Part shown: positions 1 to 11,940 of the stretch, piece after piece
How positions within the stretch are numbered: the first letter of the stretch is position 1
Layout of the letters: each line of letters opens with the position of its first letter
Origin: Typhlomys cinereus
Lineage: Eukaryota; Chordata; Mammalia; Rodentia; Platacanthomyidae
Reading direction: 5' to 3'
Length of the DNA: 64,000 nucleotides
NCBI GenBank assembly: GCA_023101885.1
Contig: JALPQD010000101.1
Span: 4,675,100 to 4,739,099 of the forward strand
Program-made: the position numbers and the translations under genes
The notes under the pieces: generated by a model
What the model saw: only the letters and a program-made list of their open reading frames with translations
The model's database searches: none
Told to the model about the DNA's origin: nothing

Positions 1-525
1 GTCGTCTTAAGAGTGTAGCAAAGACTCCAGGGTGCCACAAATTGGCAGCAGCTCTGGACGCCCATGAATGCCTAAATTTATCAAGACAAGCAACATCTGG
101 GCAGAAATACCATGCTAACCAAGACTTATGGTTTGTTTCAGTGAAGGCTCCACAACCCTTCCGAGCACTGAGGGATCGGAGCTCATGCTACTTGATTCTG
201 CTTTTCATGCATTTCCTAAAAGAATGTCTTTCAGTTAGGTTAGTGCTCTGGTTTAGATATCTAAACCACATTTCCAAAACATAAAGCTAGTATATTTAGA
301 TGAGAAATTGAAACATTCTGACAGTAACCGTGGCCCTTATATTAGCTGGCGTTAGACTACTCATATTTTCCCTTGTGCTTTATAAATCTTTCTATAATGT
401 TATCATTTAAGTCGGCTCTAAGTACTTCTGAAGCAGTCAAGTTAAATTCTTGCAACGTGGGATGAAAATAAAAGACAAATGTGCTACTATGGACTCTTGG
501 ACTCCATGGTGTCTCTGTTTTTCCA
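1..525. other. Unique intronic sequence
   Basis: No repeat family, splice-flanked exon or RNA gene is recognisable. The longest reading frames are short and lack conserved motifs. Confidence 0.5.
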
Positions 526-529
526 CACA

Positions 530-604
530 CAGTTGTCCCTCAGTATCAAAGGAGACTGATTTTAAGACTCTGCAGATGCTGGAGTCCCAAATACCTAACA
601 GGGA
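530..604 (+). mobile_element. MER2/Tigger-type DNA transposon fragment
   Basis: The stretch opens with cagttgtccctcagtatc, close to the terminal repeat of MER2/Tigger elements, and continues with a ctgcagatgctggagtccc block that resembles their ctgcagatgctcaagtccc segment. Only about 75 bp remain. TcMar-Tigger elements are ancient non-autonomous fossils in placental mammals. Confidence 0.6.
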
Positions 605-1289
605 GTGTTTGCACACGTGCAGCGCACACTCCTCTCCGCTCTGGGTCCTCTCTGGGCTGCTGCCATTGCCCAACACAAGGTAAGTGCAAAGGGTTGCAAA
701 GTGTGAGGGTCAGGGGAAAACATGCTTGTTCAGCTCTTGCGTTCACACATTTCTGAGGCGGTGGTGTGAATTCATAGTAGAGCAACACGAAGGAGAGGGG
801 TTGCTACACTCTTGTTGGCTGTAGAATGTTGAAAGCAAGGTGCCATAGTGAACATGGTCTGGAAGTGCCCAGCTCCGGCCGGTTCTACCTGGGCCAGTCC
901 TGGGAACAATTTTCTCATAGAGGAAGGCTCTACTCATGGTTTCTAATGACTGCATATTCTTAACCCCTTCCTGAATCCACTGGATGTCCTCTGAGAGGCT
1001 ATATGATCTAAGCTGGACCAGCTGAATGCCTTCCCCTGGCATGACATAAACCCGTGTCAAGGAAAATATAACCCGCTCTCTTTTCAGTGCCTGAGGCCTG
1101 GGAATGACATACAGGAGAAATAAAAATGAGGGAGAGACAGACATCGGTGAAGGAGCCAGGTGATGCTACAGCTCCCGCCTCTGCCCTTTGTGGCTCAATG
1201 TTGTGCATGTCTGCACCTCGATGCCACCGTTGCATGGAGAGGAAACAGCAGAGACACAGATGCCTTGCTTTTTCCCTCGGCAGCACAAT
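605..1289. other. Unassigned intronic sequence
   Basis: No identifiable repeat or exon. The overlapping reading frames here are uninformative. Confidence 0.4.
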
Positions 1290-1435
1290 CTGTTCTGCTT
1301 CTGACTTAAACGTTCTGGTCCTCTTTTCATTTTGAACTTTTCCCTTCTCAGGCTCACAACCTTCCGCGGCCTGTCCCAACCTTCCGCGGCCTGTCCCCAT
1401 TAGTCATGCTTTCTTGGCAATGTTGTGATGGATCC
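1290..1435 (-). repeat. Left arm of a diverged inverted repeat
   Basis: Read on the minus strand it contains gaaggttgtgagcctgagaa and then a gggaaaagttcaaaatgaa block. Both recur on the plus strand at 1905-2045. The cattagtcatgctttcttgg segment also pairs with the right arm. A 20-bp unit (1361-1380) is tandemly duplicated inside this arm. The element family is not recognised. Confidence 0.65.
1361..1400. repeat. 20-bp tandem duplication
   Basis: The unit cttccgcggcctgtcccaac is followed by a second copy that is identical for the first 17 bases. Each copy carries one ccgcgg site. The other arm of the surrounding inverted repeat has a single copy, so the duplication came after the repeat pair formed. 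Confidence 0.85.
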
Positions 1436-1904
1436 TGGGATTCCCATACTTGGAGTGAAGAGTAGAAACAGAACAGAAACTGGCGAGAAGCGACTTTGTG
1501 AGTGTTGCGCCCAGCAGGTTGCCTGTAACCTGCTTGTAGGAGTGCCTGGATTCGCAGTTTGCGGTGATGCGCTTTCTGACTGCAAGTTTGCTTGTTCATT
1601 CCCAAATGCTTGCTCTTTCCTCAACGCAGAGCACGCACCTTCCTTCCATCCCAGCTCCTGTAGCAGGAGGTGGTATCCCTGATATTCCCAGAGGCCCAGA
1701 ACCAGTGCTCTAGGATGACTGTTCTCTGGGAAATGGAGGGTGCTGGAGGAAGACACGATGACACGCTATCCCCCATGTTTTCATTCAGTTGTCAGAAGAA
1801 AGTGGGAAGATGTCAGGCAGACGATGCTGCGAAGCTACCACTGTGTAAAGCTAACAGTTGAAATCATTTTGTGCTTGTTCCATCCACATATGCGTCACGG
1901 AAAG
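1436..1904. other. Spacer between inverted repeat arms
   Basis: About 470 bp with moderate GC content. It could be the inside of a single composite element or simply sequence between two opposed copies. No coding signal is convincing. Confidence 0.4.
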
Positions 1905-2045
1905 CCTCTACATTGCTACATATCGCCAAGAGAGCATGACTACTGCCGGGGAGAGGCTGCGGAAGGTCGTGAGCCTGAGAGGGGAAAAGTTCAAAATGAA
2001 AGCAGGTCCAGAATAGCTTTATGTGAAGAGGCTGGAGCAGAAGGG
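1905..2045 (+). repeat. Right arm of a diverged inverted repeat
   Basis: Contains gccaagagagcatgactact, a ctgcggaaggtcgtgagcct block and a ggggaaaagttcaaaatgaa block. These are the reverse complement of matching blocks in 1290-1435, in the expected order. Similarity fades past about 2040. Confidence 0.65.
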
Positions 2046-3317
2046 GAATTTCTTGTTAAGAATCTGATTGCTATGACTTGTTACAAACAATAAATATATT
2101 AACCTTGGCTTCACCAGTTTGGGAATCAATGTAACAGTTGTATTTAACAGAACACTTTACCTCCTCATAGCTACAAAATGGAGGCACAGTGTACTGTTAC
2201 CAATGTATAACCATGAGAGGCCTATGAAGATGTTTGTACCTTTTTATGGTGTTATGGTTTTACGGTAGTCAGTGTCTGTTAATCCAAACAGCTGATGCTC
2301 AGAGACGAAACACACACATTCATCCTTCTTACAGATAATCGACACTGTGGTACTCCTGAACTTCGTAAGTGAAATGGCACAGACACAAAAGAGGACAGAA
2401 ATAAGAGTTTGGACCCGTTGATGAGCCTCTGGTTCCTATTAATTCTATTCTACTCAGAACACAGATGTATTTATTCTACAGATGGCTGCAAGTCAGGCTC
2501 CGACAATACTCAATTGATAGGGGAAGAAAAAGTTGTAGTTCTCTAAGTAACAAGGGCAACATTTCCTCTGAAGACTTGATGCAACGCAAACACATGAGCC
2601 TTGCTGAGTCTGCCTCTCCATCCATCTTCTCAGAGCTGTCAGCAGGTGTTTGTCATTCCAATCTCTCAGCTTCCAACCATTCCAGATAATATCTCAATCA
2701 CTCTGAACCAAGTTAAAAGGGATGTTTACAGAAAAGAGAAAAAGCCAGGGAGGGGCCCATATCCTGCAGGCTTGCACATACCATTACTCTGAGATTGCAA
2801 ATCACCCTTCCCCTCCCCAAAAGTCTATTTCTCTCCTAGAATAAACAAATTAAGGAAGGCCCTTTCCCGTTGATTCCCCTCCTACCCCGACATTTGAAAT
2901 ATTAAGCGAGGGCACCTTGGCATTCATCAGAGTGACAATGTTCTGCTGAGCAAGTTATTCAAGTCATCTCCAAGCTGTATCTTAGAGCTTCGCTCCTGAG
3001 AGGAAAAAAATTCAAAGGTGCAGACCGGAGACAAGCAGCACATCCTATTACCAGAAAAAAAAAAAAAAAAAGGAGAAAGCCTGGCTTCAAGAACCCTGCT
3101 GGGAAACAGATCTCTTCTCCTGCCAGAGGAATCTCCATTTGTAAATGCTGTGCTCTGAAAAAAGGTAGAAGGAAATCAAAATATTTACAATACCTGTCTC
3201 TGGGTAGTGAGAGGCAGGGTGATTTATTATACTTTATCTTTTTTGTATTTTTCACTTGCTGATGAAGACTATGCATTTTCTACTCAGAATACAAAAAGAA
3301 AGTAATACAAATAAAAT
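2046..3317. other. Unique intronic sequence with an A17 tract
   Basis: No repeat or exon is recognisable apart from a run of 17 A at 3055-3071. Confidence 0.5.
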
Positions 3318-3420
3318 CCAAGCCTAGCATGGGGGTGCACACCTGCCCTTCCAGTCCTGGAGGTTTCAGGCCAGTCCAGCACACAAGAGACCCTGTCTCT
3401 AAATGAAACGAAACAAACTT
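3318..3420 (+). mobile_element. Degenerate B1-like SINE
   Basis: The order gcatgggggtgcacacctgc, ccagtcctgg, ggccagtccagc and agagaccctgtctc follows the B1 (7SL-derived) layout from its promoter region to the A-rich end. Divergence is high, so it is an old copy. Confidence 0.5.
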
Positions 3421-6400
3421 CTGAAATGATTCAAAAATCTGGACAGTCTTTAGGTCAACCAATTCGATAGTTACTGTACTGATCAAATATAAATCAAAAC
3501 TAATGGAGTATAGCTAATTATAACTTGTTTTCCCCAGAGCCACACAAGACAAAAAGTTAGTCTAAATATTTATTCAATGTGTTTATTCTACCTGGATTAA
3601 AACAGCCTCTTTCAATTTTGCAAGCATTAGTCAGTGCTCCTCCTAGATGCAAACCTGCCTGTGCTTCGTTCTAACAGGAGTCCCCCACTGTCCAAGGAGC
3701 AATGTTCTGGCCCAGTCAATTTTGCCTCTTTCATAGGGCACTTTCTGGACAACCCTGCAGCTCAAGGACGAGCTTCCTCTCCTGCCTGTGGGGACAGTTA
3801 CCCTAGGTCCTATGACTGAGCCTGGTCCCCAGCAGCAGAACTCTCCTAACACAGCTGCCCTAGGTGATCTTAAACTCATACCTGCTGCCTTCCAAGGACT
3901 CTTTTCTCGCAAGCACATCTGCATTCAATTCCCGCTGCTTCCAAGCTTCTGAGGCGTTGCTACCTCCACCTTCAGTGGCTCTCGCATCCTGCCACAGGCT
4001 ATGTGCTCCTTTCCCTCCTCGTACCACTGCGGAGAGCAGCCTCTTCCAGCCCCATTAACCTGAGGCTGGTCTCCCACCTGAGCTGGTGCTCCAATCTCCT
4101 TCTATCTTTTCAGGAAACACTCCTTCCCCATCCCAGGAGTATATTCAGTCTGTGTCTTTCAGCTTTACATAGGCTTACTCCCATCTCCACCCAATGGACG
4201 CCAGTTCCCTGCCCCAAACCCTCCCCAGTCCCCCACAAGTCTTCCACCAGTACTATCTACATTATTGCAAGGTTAAGATTTGAGAAAGAAAGGTCTCTTT
4301 TCTCCTTACACCCCAAGACAAACGGACATCTCTGCATCTTTGGTGACCTGGACTGTGTTAAGAACCGTTTGAAAGCTCTAAGAAAGCTCAAAGGAATTTC
4401 TAATCCAGCAGCTGCCAATGGCTCCAGGTCCGTCTTTGCAAAGTCTGATTTTAAAAATAGTCAATTCTGAAGGTCAGGTTTGGAAAGCAACAAATAAGCG
4501 ACAAATATATGGCAGCTTACCCAAAGTTACTGCCACGTGGAGAAATACAAAGCTCAACCTTAGAAGATGAGTAAAACCGGCTTGCAGTGCCGTGTCATCT
4601 CAATGTAACGCTGACGCTGACTTTCATAACTGAAGAAGTCCTTGCAAATCTGTGCAACTGTAACAACCAGCACGCTTGCTGACACTGACAAAGAAGCACA
4701 ACAGCAAGTTGACCTCTCAATCAGTCTCCTAAAACACTATGAAGAGTTTAAATACATCATTTAAAAAATGGTTATAGCACATGTTGCACAATGAAACTGG
4801 CCATCCGACAGAGTTCAAGTACTGCTAGGGTAGACATCTGGTCACAGTGGGGTGGAGGCTGGGGCTAGAGAAATCATTAAGTAATCCGAGAACTCCCAAA
4901 CGAAGAAAGTGTAAAATTCTGTGCTATAAAGCAAAGGAAACACATAATCCCTCAGGAGTTGCAGTGTGTGTTTCACTTGGGTTAGCCCTTTCCTGGGACG
5001 GACGTGGCACTACACTAAGACCCGGCTGACACAGGATTTCCAGTCGGTGCCTGTGGAGTGGGGCCAGCCTGCACCACCACGGCACCTGTCGTCCTAATCA
5101 TCTGACTTTACCCAGTGGGAGAAAGGAGGGCAATGGACACGTGGAGCCAGAGACAAGAGAAGATCCACCTTAATTTATTTTGTCTATCGGTGAACATGGT
5201 GTAGTCACACAGGTGTTTTGAAAACTTTCCAAAATATTTTGAAAGATATGAGCTCGTTTCTCTGAGCTACACAGTGCATCGCTGAACTGCAGCTCCTACA
5301 CTGCGGAAAAGTGAAATAATTTGGTCACCTGGAGATGCCCAGGTCAAGGTCCCACCCTGGTCCCTAACTTGAAACCTTTCTGTAACGCACCTGTCCCTCA
5401 TGTCTCTGGGATGCTGCGCTGGGACCCCCAGCAGGTACAGCCCATCTCAGCCTCAGCTGAATGTCTGCAGCCCCCTGTCTCCAACAATACTCAATTCTCT
5501 TTCTGGTACCCGAAGAGCGCTCTGAAAGTACCTCAGGGAAGTCTTTTGTTTTAAGGCTACTTTACAAAATATGCTTCCTTGTGAACACAAGTGGAAAAAC
5601 TTAAAAATGGTGAATAAAAAGCAGTGGCAGCTTATTTAAAATATAAAACAACTAAGAATAAAAACACTGCGTGCATTAAAGGGTGTGGGAAAAGCACCAA
5701 TGTATTTTTAAAAGCCACCTGATGGGAAGATGACATCACAGGTTGCCATGTGCCCCAAGGGCTGAACAACTGTGCTTGTGCTAATATTCTCAGTGCTTTG
5801 TTCTTACCTTGATGACTGCAAATGCCTTCACATTGTCTGACATGCTCAGAACACATATCTAAACATAGAGCCAGACCATCCATATGCGAAGGGTGGGGGT
5901 GGCAGTTCTTTTACTAAGAGATGTGAAAGGGCTGGACATTCTTATCACAGGGCAAGACATCTGTCATATACAATGAACAGACATACTATGTGACTGCTCA
6001 GAATCCTTGAAAGTTTAAGTACATAGCTTCTTGCCTCAGAGGCTCAGCAGAACTCTTCCACAGGTAAGAAGCTTCGTGCATGGGCACGGCTGTGGCTGTC
6101 TGCTGGTGACCTGGTGACAGAAACACGGCGGCCAGTCCAATGAGGATGTGAGTTAGTAAATTCAAAACATTCCCAATCCTCTTGTGAAGAGAAAACTGAA
6201 AAAAGTATTTGCTTTACATAGAAAAATACAAATTTTAAATTACTTGGTGTTTGCGGAAAAGACTAAGACATTCTAAGGTTCCAAGGTTCATTCTGAGTTT
6301 TTTCGGTAGTTCTTCATTTTTAAAAAGAAATAATTTTCACTAAATTAAAATGGAATTTAAGGAATTTTTATTTCCTATTTATTTCTAATTCTCCGAAATA

Positions 6401-7160
6401 CCAATTTAACTCTAAAAAGCAGGCAAAATGCCCAGGAAATAAGTGATGTGTGACAGTGATTTTTTATTAGTATGGTTATACAGCTTAGATAAGTGGCCTT
6501 GGGTTATCAAGTCCCAATATTAACAGAAACATGGTAGAGTTCATGTTTATATGTTGCTGGCCTGCATCAAGGTCTCAATCTCAAATATATATCAGAAATG
6601 TATGTCATTCTCTGCATGGTTATGTATGTGAAACAGAGGCCAAATCATGACAAATATAAGTTAGAGTGTCAATATGTCTGTTCATAGTATGTCTGTGAAA
6701 GAAAGGTTTCAACTGAACAAAAAGAGTTACTTTGAGTTTCTGTGATTTATTTTTAGGCACCTAGTATAAGAGATACTGCAATACCAGGTTGATAAATATA
6801 GTTGATTTGAACAACTGTCTAAAGTTCTCTGCTATAAAAATATTAATACAATTATATAGTACATTAATATAATTATTAATCATAAACAATAATTGAACAT
6901 ATTAATTTCAATTAAACAGTTAATCAAAACATGATAATATAACTATGCATTGATATAATTAACATAATAGTAATAGAGTCCTCAAATAGTAGATTTATCA
7001 TATATCAAATTGATTGAAACAGTTACTATACTTGATTTTAGCTAAAAGAGTGAGAAGCGATCAATACATTGAGTTCTGAATACTAGGTTTCAGGCTAGTG
7101 GGAAGATGCTCCCCACTCCTTCATTGGATTGTGAACCCAATGAAGTTTTTGTTGGATTTT
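3421..7160. other. Long unique intronic stretch
   Basis: No interspersed repeat is recognised. An open frame of 155 codons on the plus strand (4003-4470) has no family motif and no splice context, and I regard it as chance. From about 6200 the sequence becomes strongly AT-rich. Confidence 0.5.
6830..7020. repeat. AT-rich low-complexity block
   Basis: Dense taat, atta and ttaatata words with few G or C bases. It resembles AT-rich intronic DNA of the matrix-attachment type. Nothing more specific can be said. Confidence 0.5.
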
Positions 7161-7345
7161 GTGCGCTCTAGGTAAGTGCTCTGCCACTAAGTTGTATCCT
7201 CAGCGCTCTTACTACTTTTTAATTTTAACATAGCATCTCCCTAAGCTGCGCAGACTGGCCTTGAACCCGCTCAGTTTCCAGTGGGTATCTCAGCTTCCCA
7301 AATAGTTGAGATTATATAGGCTTGTGCCACCAGACCAGCTGGCAA
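7161..7345 (-). mobile_element. ID-like plus B1-like SINE remnants
   Basis: The reverse complement of a tRNA-Ala/ID-type head (ctctaggtaagtgctctgcc) is followed by a reversed B1 body with gactggccttgaacccgctc and gattatataggcttgtgcca. Both are diverged. The order suggests two adjacent minus-strand insertions. Confidence 0.55.
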
Positions 7346-8620
7346 GACAGCTTTCTAAAAACAATGCCCTGTTCCCTTCTTTGTCGTGAGCAGAGATGTT
7401 GGGCATAGGGAGGAAAGATGAGTATTAGCAGTGGGCGCGATGAAGCAACGAACATTGAAAAGCAGCTGCCAAGCAACATTTGAGCAATACTGGATGTCAT
7501 ATATCAGAGACTGCCCTCTGAAACTTATGGGAATACATTTTAAATAGAGATTTTACTTTAGAAATGAACCCTAATTCTCATTTTGATGAAATTCTATATC
7601 AAAAATTCTTTTAAATTATGTATTGCTTCTATTACATGAGGTAGTGAAATTCCAAAGTAAACACACCAAGATACAACAAATTAACAATAATGTCATAGAA
7701 TTTAAAGAAATGAAAAGGGAAGTAGGTCATTAAACATAATTAAGTTCTATAATGTAAGCCAACATTAGATAATCCCTTTGTAGGAAGAATAATCAGTGAC
7801 ACCAAATTATCTAACAACCACTAGGCTACACAGACTACAAGGGACTTTTATTCTACATGGAATACAAACTACAATCATTCTTATTCCTATAGCACGCAGT
7901 GTGTGAAGCTAAAATACAGATGCTAACCGAAATTTAATAATGTTGTAAGCTTTCTAATACAAAGCCTGTGATCTGAGACAGAGAATTCACACTACAGTTG
8001 AGAGCTAGTAAAAAATGCCTAGATGGTATCTATACATGAAACTTTTGAATATACATATAAGAAAAATGAAAGCATTGAGCATAAAAAACTAATGCAGTCT
8101 TTCAAAGTGATGACTCTAATAATTAATTATCTGAGGCCTCATTTCCTTTATCATTTATCATAATGACATTGATGATGCCAAAAGCTATTTTTAGAAGAAA
8201 GTCACAATCAAATGATGTACTGTCCAGCATGATAACTAATTAATAGTACTGTATTAAATATTTAAGCTAAAAGTAAATTTTAAATGGTCTAGTCACATAA
8301 AAATGAAGTGTTCTGGTGATAGATATATAAGTCAGACTACTTTGATCATTCCACAATGGATACACATTATCAAAATCTCAATTATGCCCCAAAATGTATA
8401 CTATTATTTGTCATTTAAAGAAATAAGACAATTACCACAAGTTCAAGATTCTGAAGGCTATACAAACAAGAGTTCAGATGTAATAGAGCAATTCAAAAAG
8501 AACAGACTCTCTGAAGGTTACTGACTGAGCAATACTGCTTGCAAACATATGTGACAATGAGTAATCTAAATTTTATACTGCTTCCTAACAAGTCAAGGAG
8601 ACTACTATTAGGACTATAAT
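7346..8620. other. AT-rich intronic sequence
   Basis: Mostly A and T with no identifiable element or exon. Confidence 0.5.
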
Positions 8621-8780
8621 TGGGCCAGCAAAATGGCTCAGTGGGTAAAAATGCTTGTCTACAAACCTGGTGCCATGACTTCAATCCCCACAGAGCCCAC
8701 AGGGTGAAAAGAGAAAACTGGCTTTAGAACTACATTGTAGCATGTGCATACCTACTGCCCACAAGTGCTCCCTTTTTGAA

Positions 8781-8830
<50 letters not shown>
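8621..8830 (+). mobile_element. B2-like tRNA-derived SINE with (TG)n
   Basis: The head, gggccagcaaaatggctcag, followed by a ttcaatccccac B-box segment, is the tRNA-like promoter of B2-type SINEs. It ends in a (TG)n run. The body after the promoter differs from the other B2-like copies in this window, so it may be another subfamily. Confidence 0.6.
8788..8828. repeat. (TG)n microsatellite
   Basis: 41 bp of perfect TG repeat, preceded by a short (AT)n run, at the 3' end of the SINE at 8621. Confidence 0.95.
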
Positions 8831-8833
<3 letters not shown>

Positions 8834-9759
8834 GTTTAAAGCTAGAAACAAAGACAGGAATATAAAAATAAGAGCACAGTGTTTCAGTGTCACGTGGAAT
8901 GAGGGAACATGTACTAGAAAAGGATGAAAGGGAAAGATTGAGCTCCTGCAGGCACGCAAGAGGTGCCAGGAGCAGAGGAGACTCCTCATGCCACATACTA
9001 GTATGCAGGACAGCACGACTTTGCACAGGTGACAATGGGAAGGAAATTAGAAAAATGGCTAAAATGTAGTAAGGTGACTTGGAAAAATGTTGGGTGGACG
9101 TGAGAAAAAGCCAAGACTCTTCTCAGAATCTAGGAAAGACTTCAAACTAATACTGATTTTATACTTCAATGTCTGATTCAGAGTAGTGGGCATAGTTTTC
9201 TGTTCACTGTTCCAATTTTCGCTTATTGTGATAAAATGAAGATAAGTTATGAACGAAGACTAAATAATATGAATAGATATGGCAGTATACATGTGTCTAA
9301 AGATTTATATATGGTTTGGGGTGGCAATTTAAAAAATTCAACACCACATTTTCTAAACCACATTAAATCTTTCTGATTTTCCAAAACATATTAAAAGGCA
9401 AAAATTTCTTCATACACTCCTTTGGAGGTTAGTCTGAGGAGGCTGCTCTCACCTGCACATGAGGCTCCTTCAGTTGTGAGAGCTCTTGGCAGAGGACTGG
9501 TCTAGGCGTGTACAACTCTGATGTCCGCAAGCTCTGCTCCCCCGTTGTTCTTTCAGCACACTCTACTGTTCAAGTTACACAGTACAGCAAACCAGGCAGC
9601 AGTCAGAGGGGCCCTGCAAGCTGAGCCAGTTTCTATGCATGAGAGGCAGCAGAAGGATCCCCCTGAGCTTTAGGCTTTGAATGTGCCTGTTTTCACTTTG
9701 TCACCAAACTCTGGGACGCTGAATGGTAAAATATTTAAGTTTGTAACCATGACACAAGT
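8831..9759. other. Unassigned intronic sequence
   Basis: No exon or clear repeat family seen. Confidence 0.45.
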
Positions 9760-10125
9760 TTGTGTGCATGTGAATATGTGCATGCTCATGTGTGTCTGTA
9801 TGTACATGAGTGCATTCATATATGCATGGGTGCATGTTGTGGGTATGCATGTGTACATATGCATGTATACATGTGGAATCCAGAGGACAAATTCAGGAGC
9901 TGTTTGTTCTCCAGGAACTACTGACCTTGTTTTTTGGGGAAAGGATCTCCGCTGGCCTGGAACTCACCCAGTACACTAAGCTTGTTGGCCAGGGGCCCCA
10001 GGACCCTCGGGTCTCTGCCTCCCTGGTGCTGTCACACACCACTGTGCAATTCTAGTGTCATGCTTGGCTCCTCTTGCTTGTAAGGCAAGCACTTATCAAA
10101 CAAGCTACTCTCCAGCTTCATGACA
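9760..10125 (-). mobile_element. B4-like SINE with degenerate TG-rich flank
   Basis: Bases 9880-10122 follow the reversed B4 layout: gcctggaactcacccagtac near the left, a reversed B1-like middle, then gtaaggcaagcacttatcaa and ctactctccagcttc, the reversed tRNA head. Imperfect tgcatgtg repeats from 9760 appear to be its decayed tail. Confidence 0.6.
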
Positions 10126-10256
10126 TGTTTTATACTTTTATTTGTTTAATATAACTATCAAGGGATATTATTTACTTATTTAGGCATAAAAATGTGGTAA
10201 GGTAAATTCTACTGTCAAAAAAATTTCCATAATAAAATTTAACTCCTATTATTTAT

Positions 10257-10288
10257 TTGTTTGTTTGTTTGTTTGTCTGTTTGTTTGT

Positions 10289-10369
<81 letters not shown>
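10257..10369. repeat. Compound (TTTG)n(TTTA)n(TG)n microsatellite
   Basis: (TTTG)n at 10257-10290 passes into (TTTA)n up to about 10336, then perfect (TG)n at 10337-10369. It is the tail of the minus-strand SINE that follows. Confidence 0.95.
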
Positions 10370-10370
<1 letters not shown>

Positions 10371-10602
10371 AGAAGGCACAGTGTATCTCCGTGAAAGACC
10401 AAGGGTGACTTTGGGAATCATACTGGATTGCTTCTACCTCCTTTTTTGCTTCACTCTGGAATTTCACAGGCTCTGTCCACCAGGGCTGGAAGTGCAGGCT
10501 GGGATTGTTTCTGCCTGGCATTTTTATGTGGGACCTGGGATTAGAACTCAGGACCTCTTGCTTGTGAGGGAGAGTCTTAACCCCAAGCCATCTCTCCAGC
10601 TC
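10370..10602 (-). mobile_element. B2-like SINE, (CA)n-tailed family
   Basis: On the minus strand it begins gagctggagagatggcttgg, a tRNA-derived head close to B2, followed by the B-box ggtcctgagttctaatccc. The body then carries the blocks aaaatgccaggcagaaac, cccaaagtcacccttgg and ccttctgac before the CA repeat. The same body recurs at 11456, 12494, 20474, 29328, 35509, 44049, 52310 and 55932. Confidence 0.75.
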
Positions 10603-10984
10603 GCCCATTTTTATCAGCTTCCCACTTGAGATATCACTTGAATCAGCAGCTATAGCTTTTGTGATTAAAGCAATGTTATCTCCACTAAGACAAATCACAA
10701 TTTTTTTGTGAACAGATCATTTATTAGAGTTATTAGCTAACATTCTGAGGGTTAATTAAAATATTACCTTCTTATGACAGCCCTTCATAACTTCTCAAAG
10801 CAGTGAAAATCTAGGCAGTTTAGTACATGAAAAGAACATGAAAGATAAACAAATGGAAGACTGCCAACAACACAATGTTCCATTAGCAACCTATAGCAAG
10901 ATATCAATTTATTACATTCAATCAGAAGTTCTTTGAAATATAAGCCATTGCTTACTGAGGATTCACTATCACCATGTATAAATT
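10603..10984. other. Unassigned sequence 5' of the L1 relic
   Basis: AT-rich. It may include further decayed L1 sequence, but no diagnostic motif is visible. Confidence 0.4.
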
Positions 10985-11940
10985 AAACATCCAATCAGTA
11001 GCCATCCTGCATACCAATGGTAAACATAGAAAGAAAGAAATTGAATTAATAATCTCCTATACCACAGACTAGGAAAAAAACTTGGAATAAACTTGAGGAA
11101 ATGAAAAGCCTCTTGAGAGCAAACTTTAAGACACTGAAGGAAGGAACTAGAGATTCGATGCAATCTAGAGATTCAATGATGTCCCAGTAAAAATTCTAAT
11201 GACATTCTTCCCAGAAATAAAGAAGGCAACTTTTAAATTCACACAGAAGTCCAAAGGACTCCAGCCAAGGCTGGAGGTGTTAGCATACTTGATGTCAAGT
11301 CTTACCACAGAGTCACAGCAATAAAAACAGCATGGTACCAGCTCAAAAAGAGATACACAGACCAATGGAACAGAATAGAGGATCCAGATGTAAGATCATA
11401 AAATTACAGTCACCTGATTTTTTTTCTTTACAAAGATGATAAAAATATACATTGAAGGGCTATGGAGATGGCTTGGGGGTTAAAATCTTTGCCTTGAAAG
11501 CAAATGGACCTGAGTCTGGATCCCCAAATCCCATGTGAAAATGCTAAGTGAATATGGCCTACATTTCCCAGGCAGTGCCTAGAAAACTCCACAGCAAAGC
11601 AGTAGGAGGTAGAACAATCCAGGACCTTTGAGTCTCCACAGGTGCACACACTGAAGTACCCTCTGGCATATACACACAAACACACACAAATACACACTGA
11701 GGAAAAGACAGCATCCTCAACAAATGGTGTCAGAACATGTAGAAGCAGCAAGGTAGATTTTTAACTTGATCTTACAATATGCAAAAGTACAATCCAAATG
11801 GATCACAGACCTCTACCTAAGACTTGAAACTGGGAAACTGCTAGAGAAAAAAGTAAAGGTCACACATCAAAACCAGACACAAGTAAAGATCTTTGGAAGA
11901 GGACTTGGTCCCTGAGGAGGCAAGGCTGGAAATTGGCACA
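10985..11940 (+). mobile_element. L1 ORF2 relic interrupted by a SINE
   Basis: The two halves (10985-11442 and 11701-11940) align with the 3' part of LINE-1 ORF2, after the reverse transcriptase core. Visible landmarks are caatcagtagccatcctgca, a ccagtaaaaattctaatgac block, a frame encoding DQWNRIE, and gaaactgggaaactgctaga. Frameshifts and stops are frequent, so it is dead. The 5' and 3' ends are missing. The insertion at 11456-11687 separates the halves. Confidence 0.85.
11456..11687 (+). mobile_element. B2-like SINE nested in the L1 relic
   Basis: It starts agggctatggagatggcttg and keeps the family body (ggcagtgcctagaaaactcc, atccaggac) before a decayed CA tail. It is bounded by an imperfect 13-bp direct repeat, aaatatacattga at 11443-11455 and aaatacacactga at 11688-11700 (11 of 13 identical). 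The flanking L1 halves join cleanly if one copy is removed. Confidence 0.85.

Noticed and set aside
4003..4470. 155-codon plus-strand open frame
   Set aside because: Low-complexity Ser/Pro-rich translation, no family match, no splice context.
8742..8927. Frames translating to Cys-Val or Thr-His runs at CA/TG tracts (also near 31100, 44000, 48600)
   Set aside because: Simple translations of dinucleotide repeats, not proteins.
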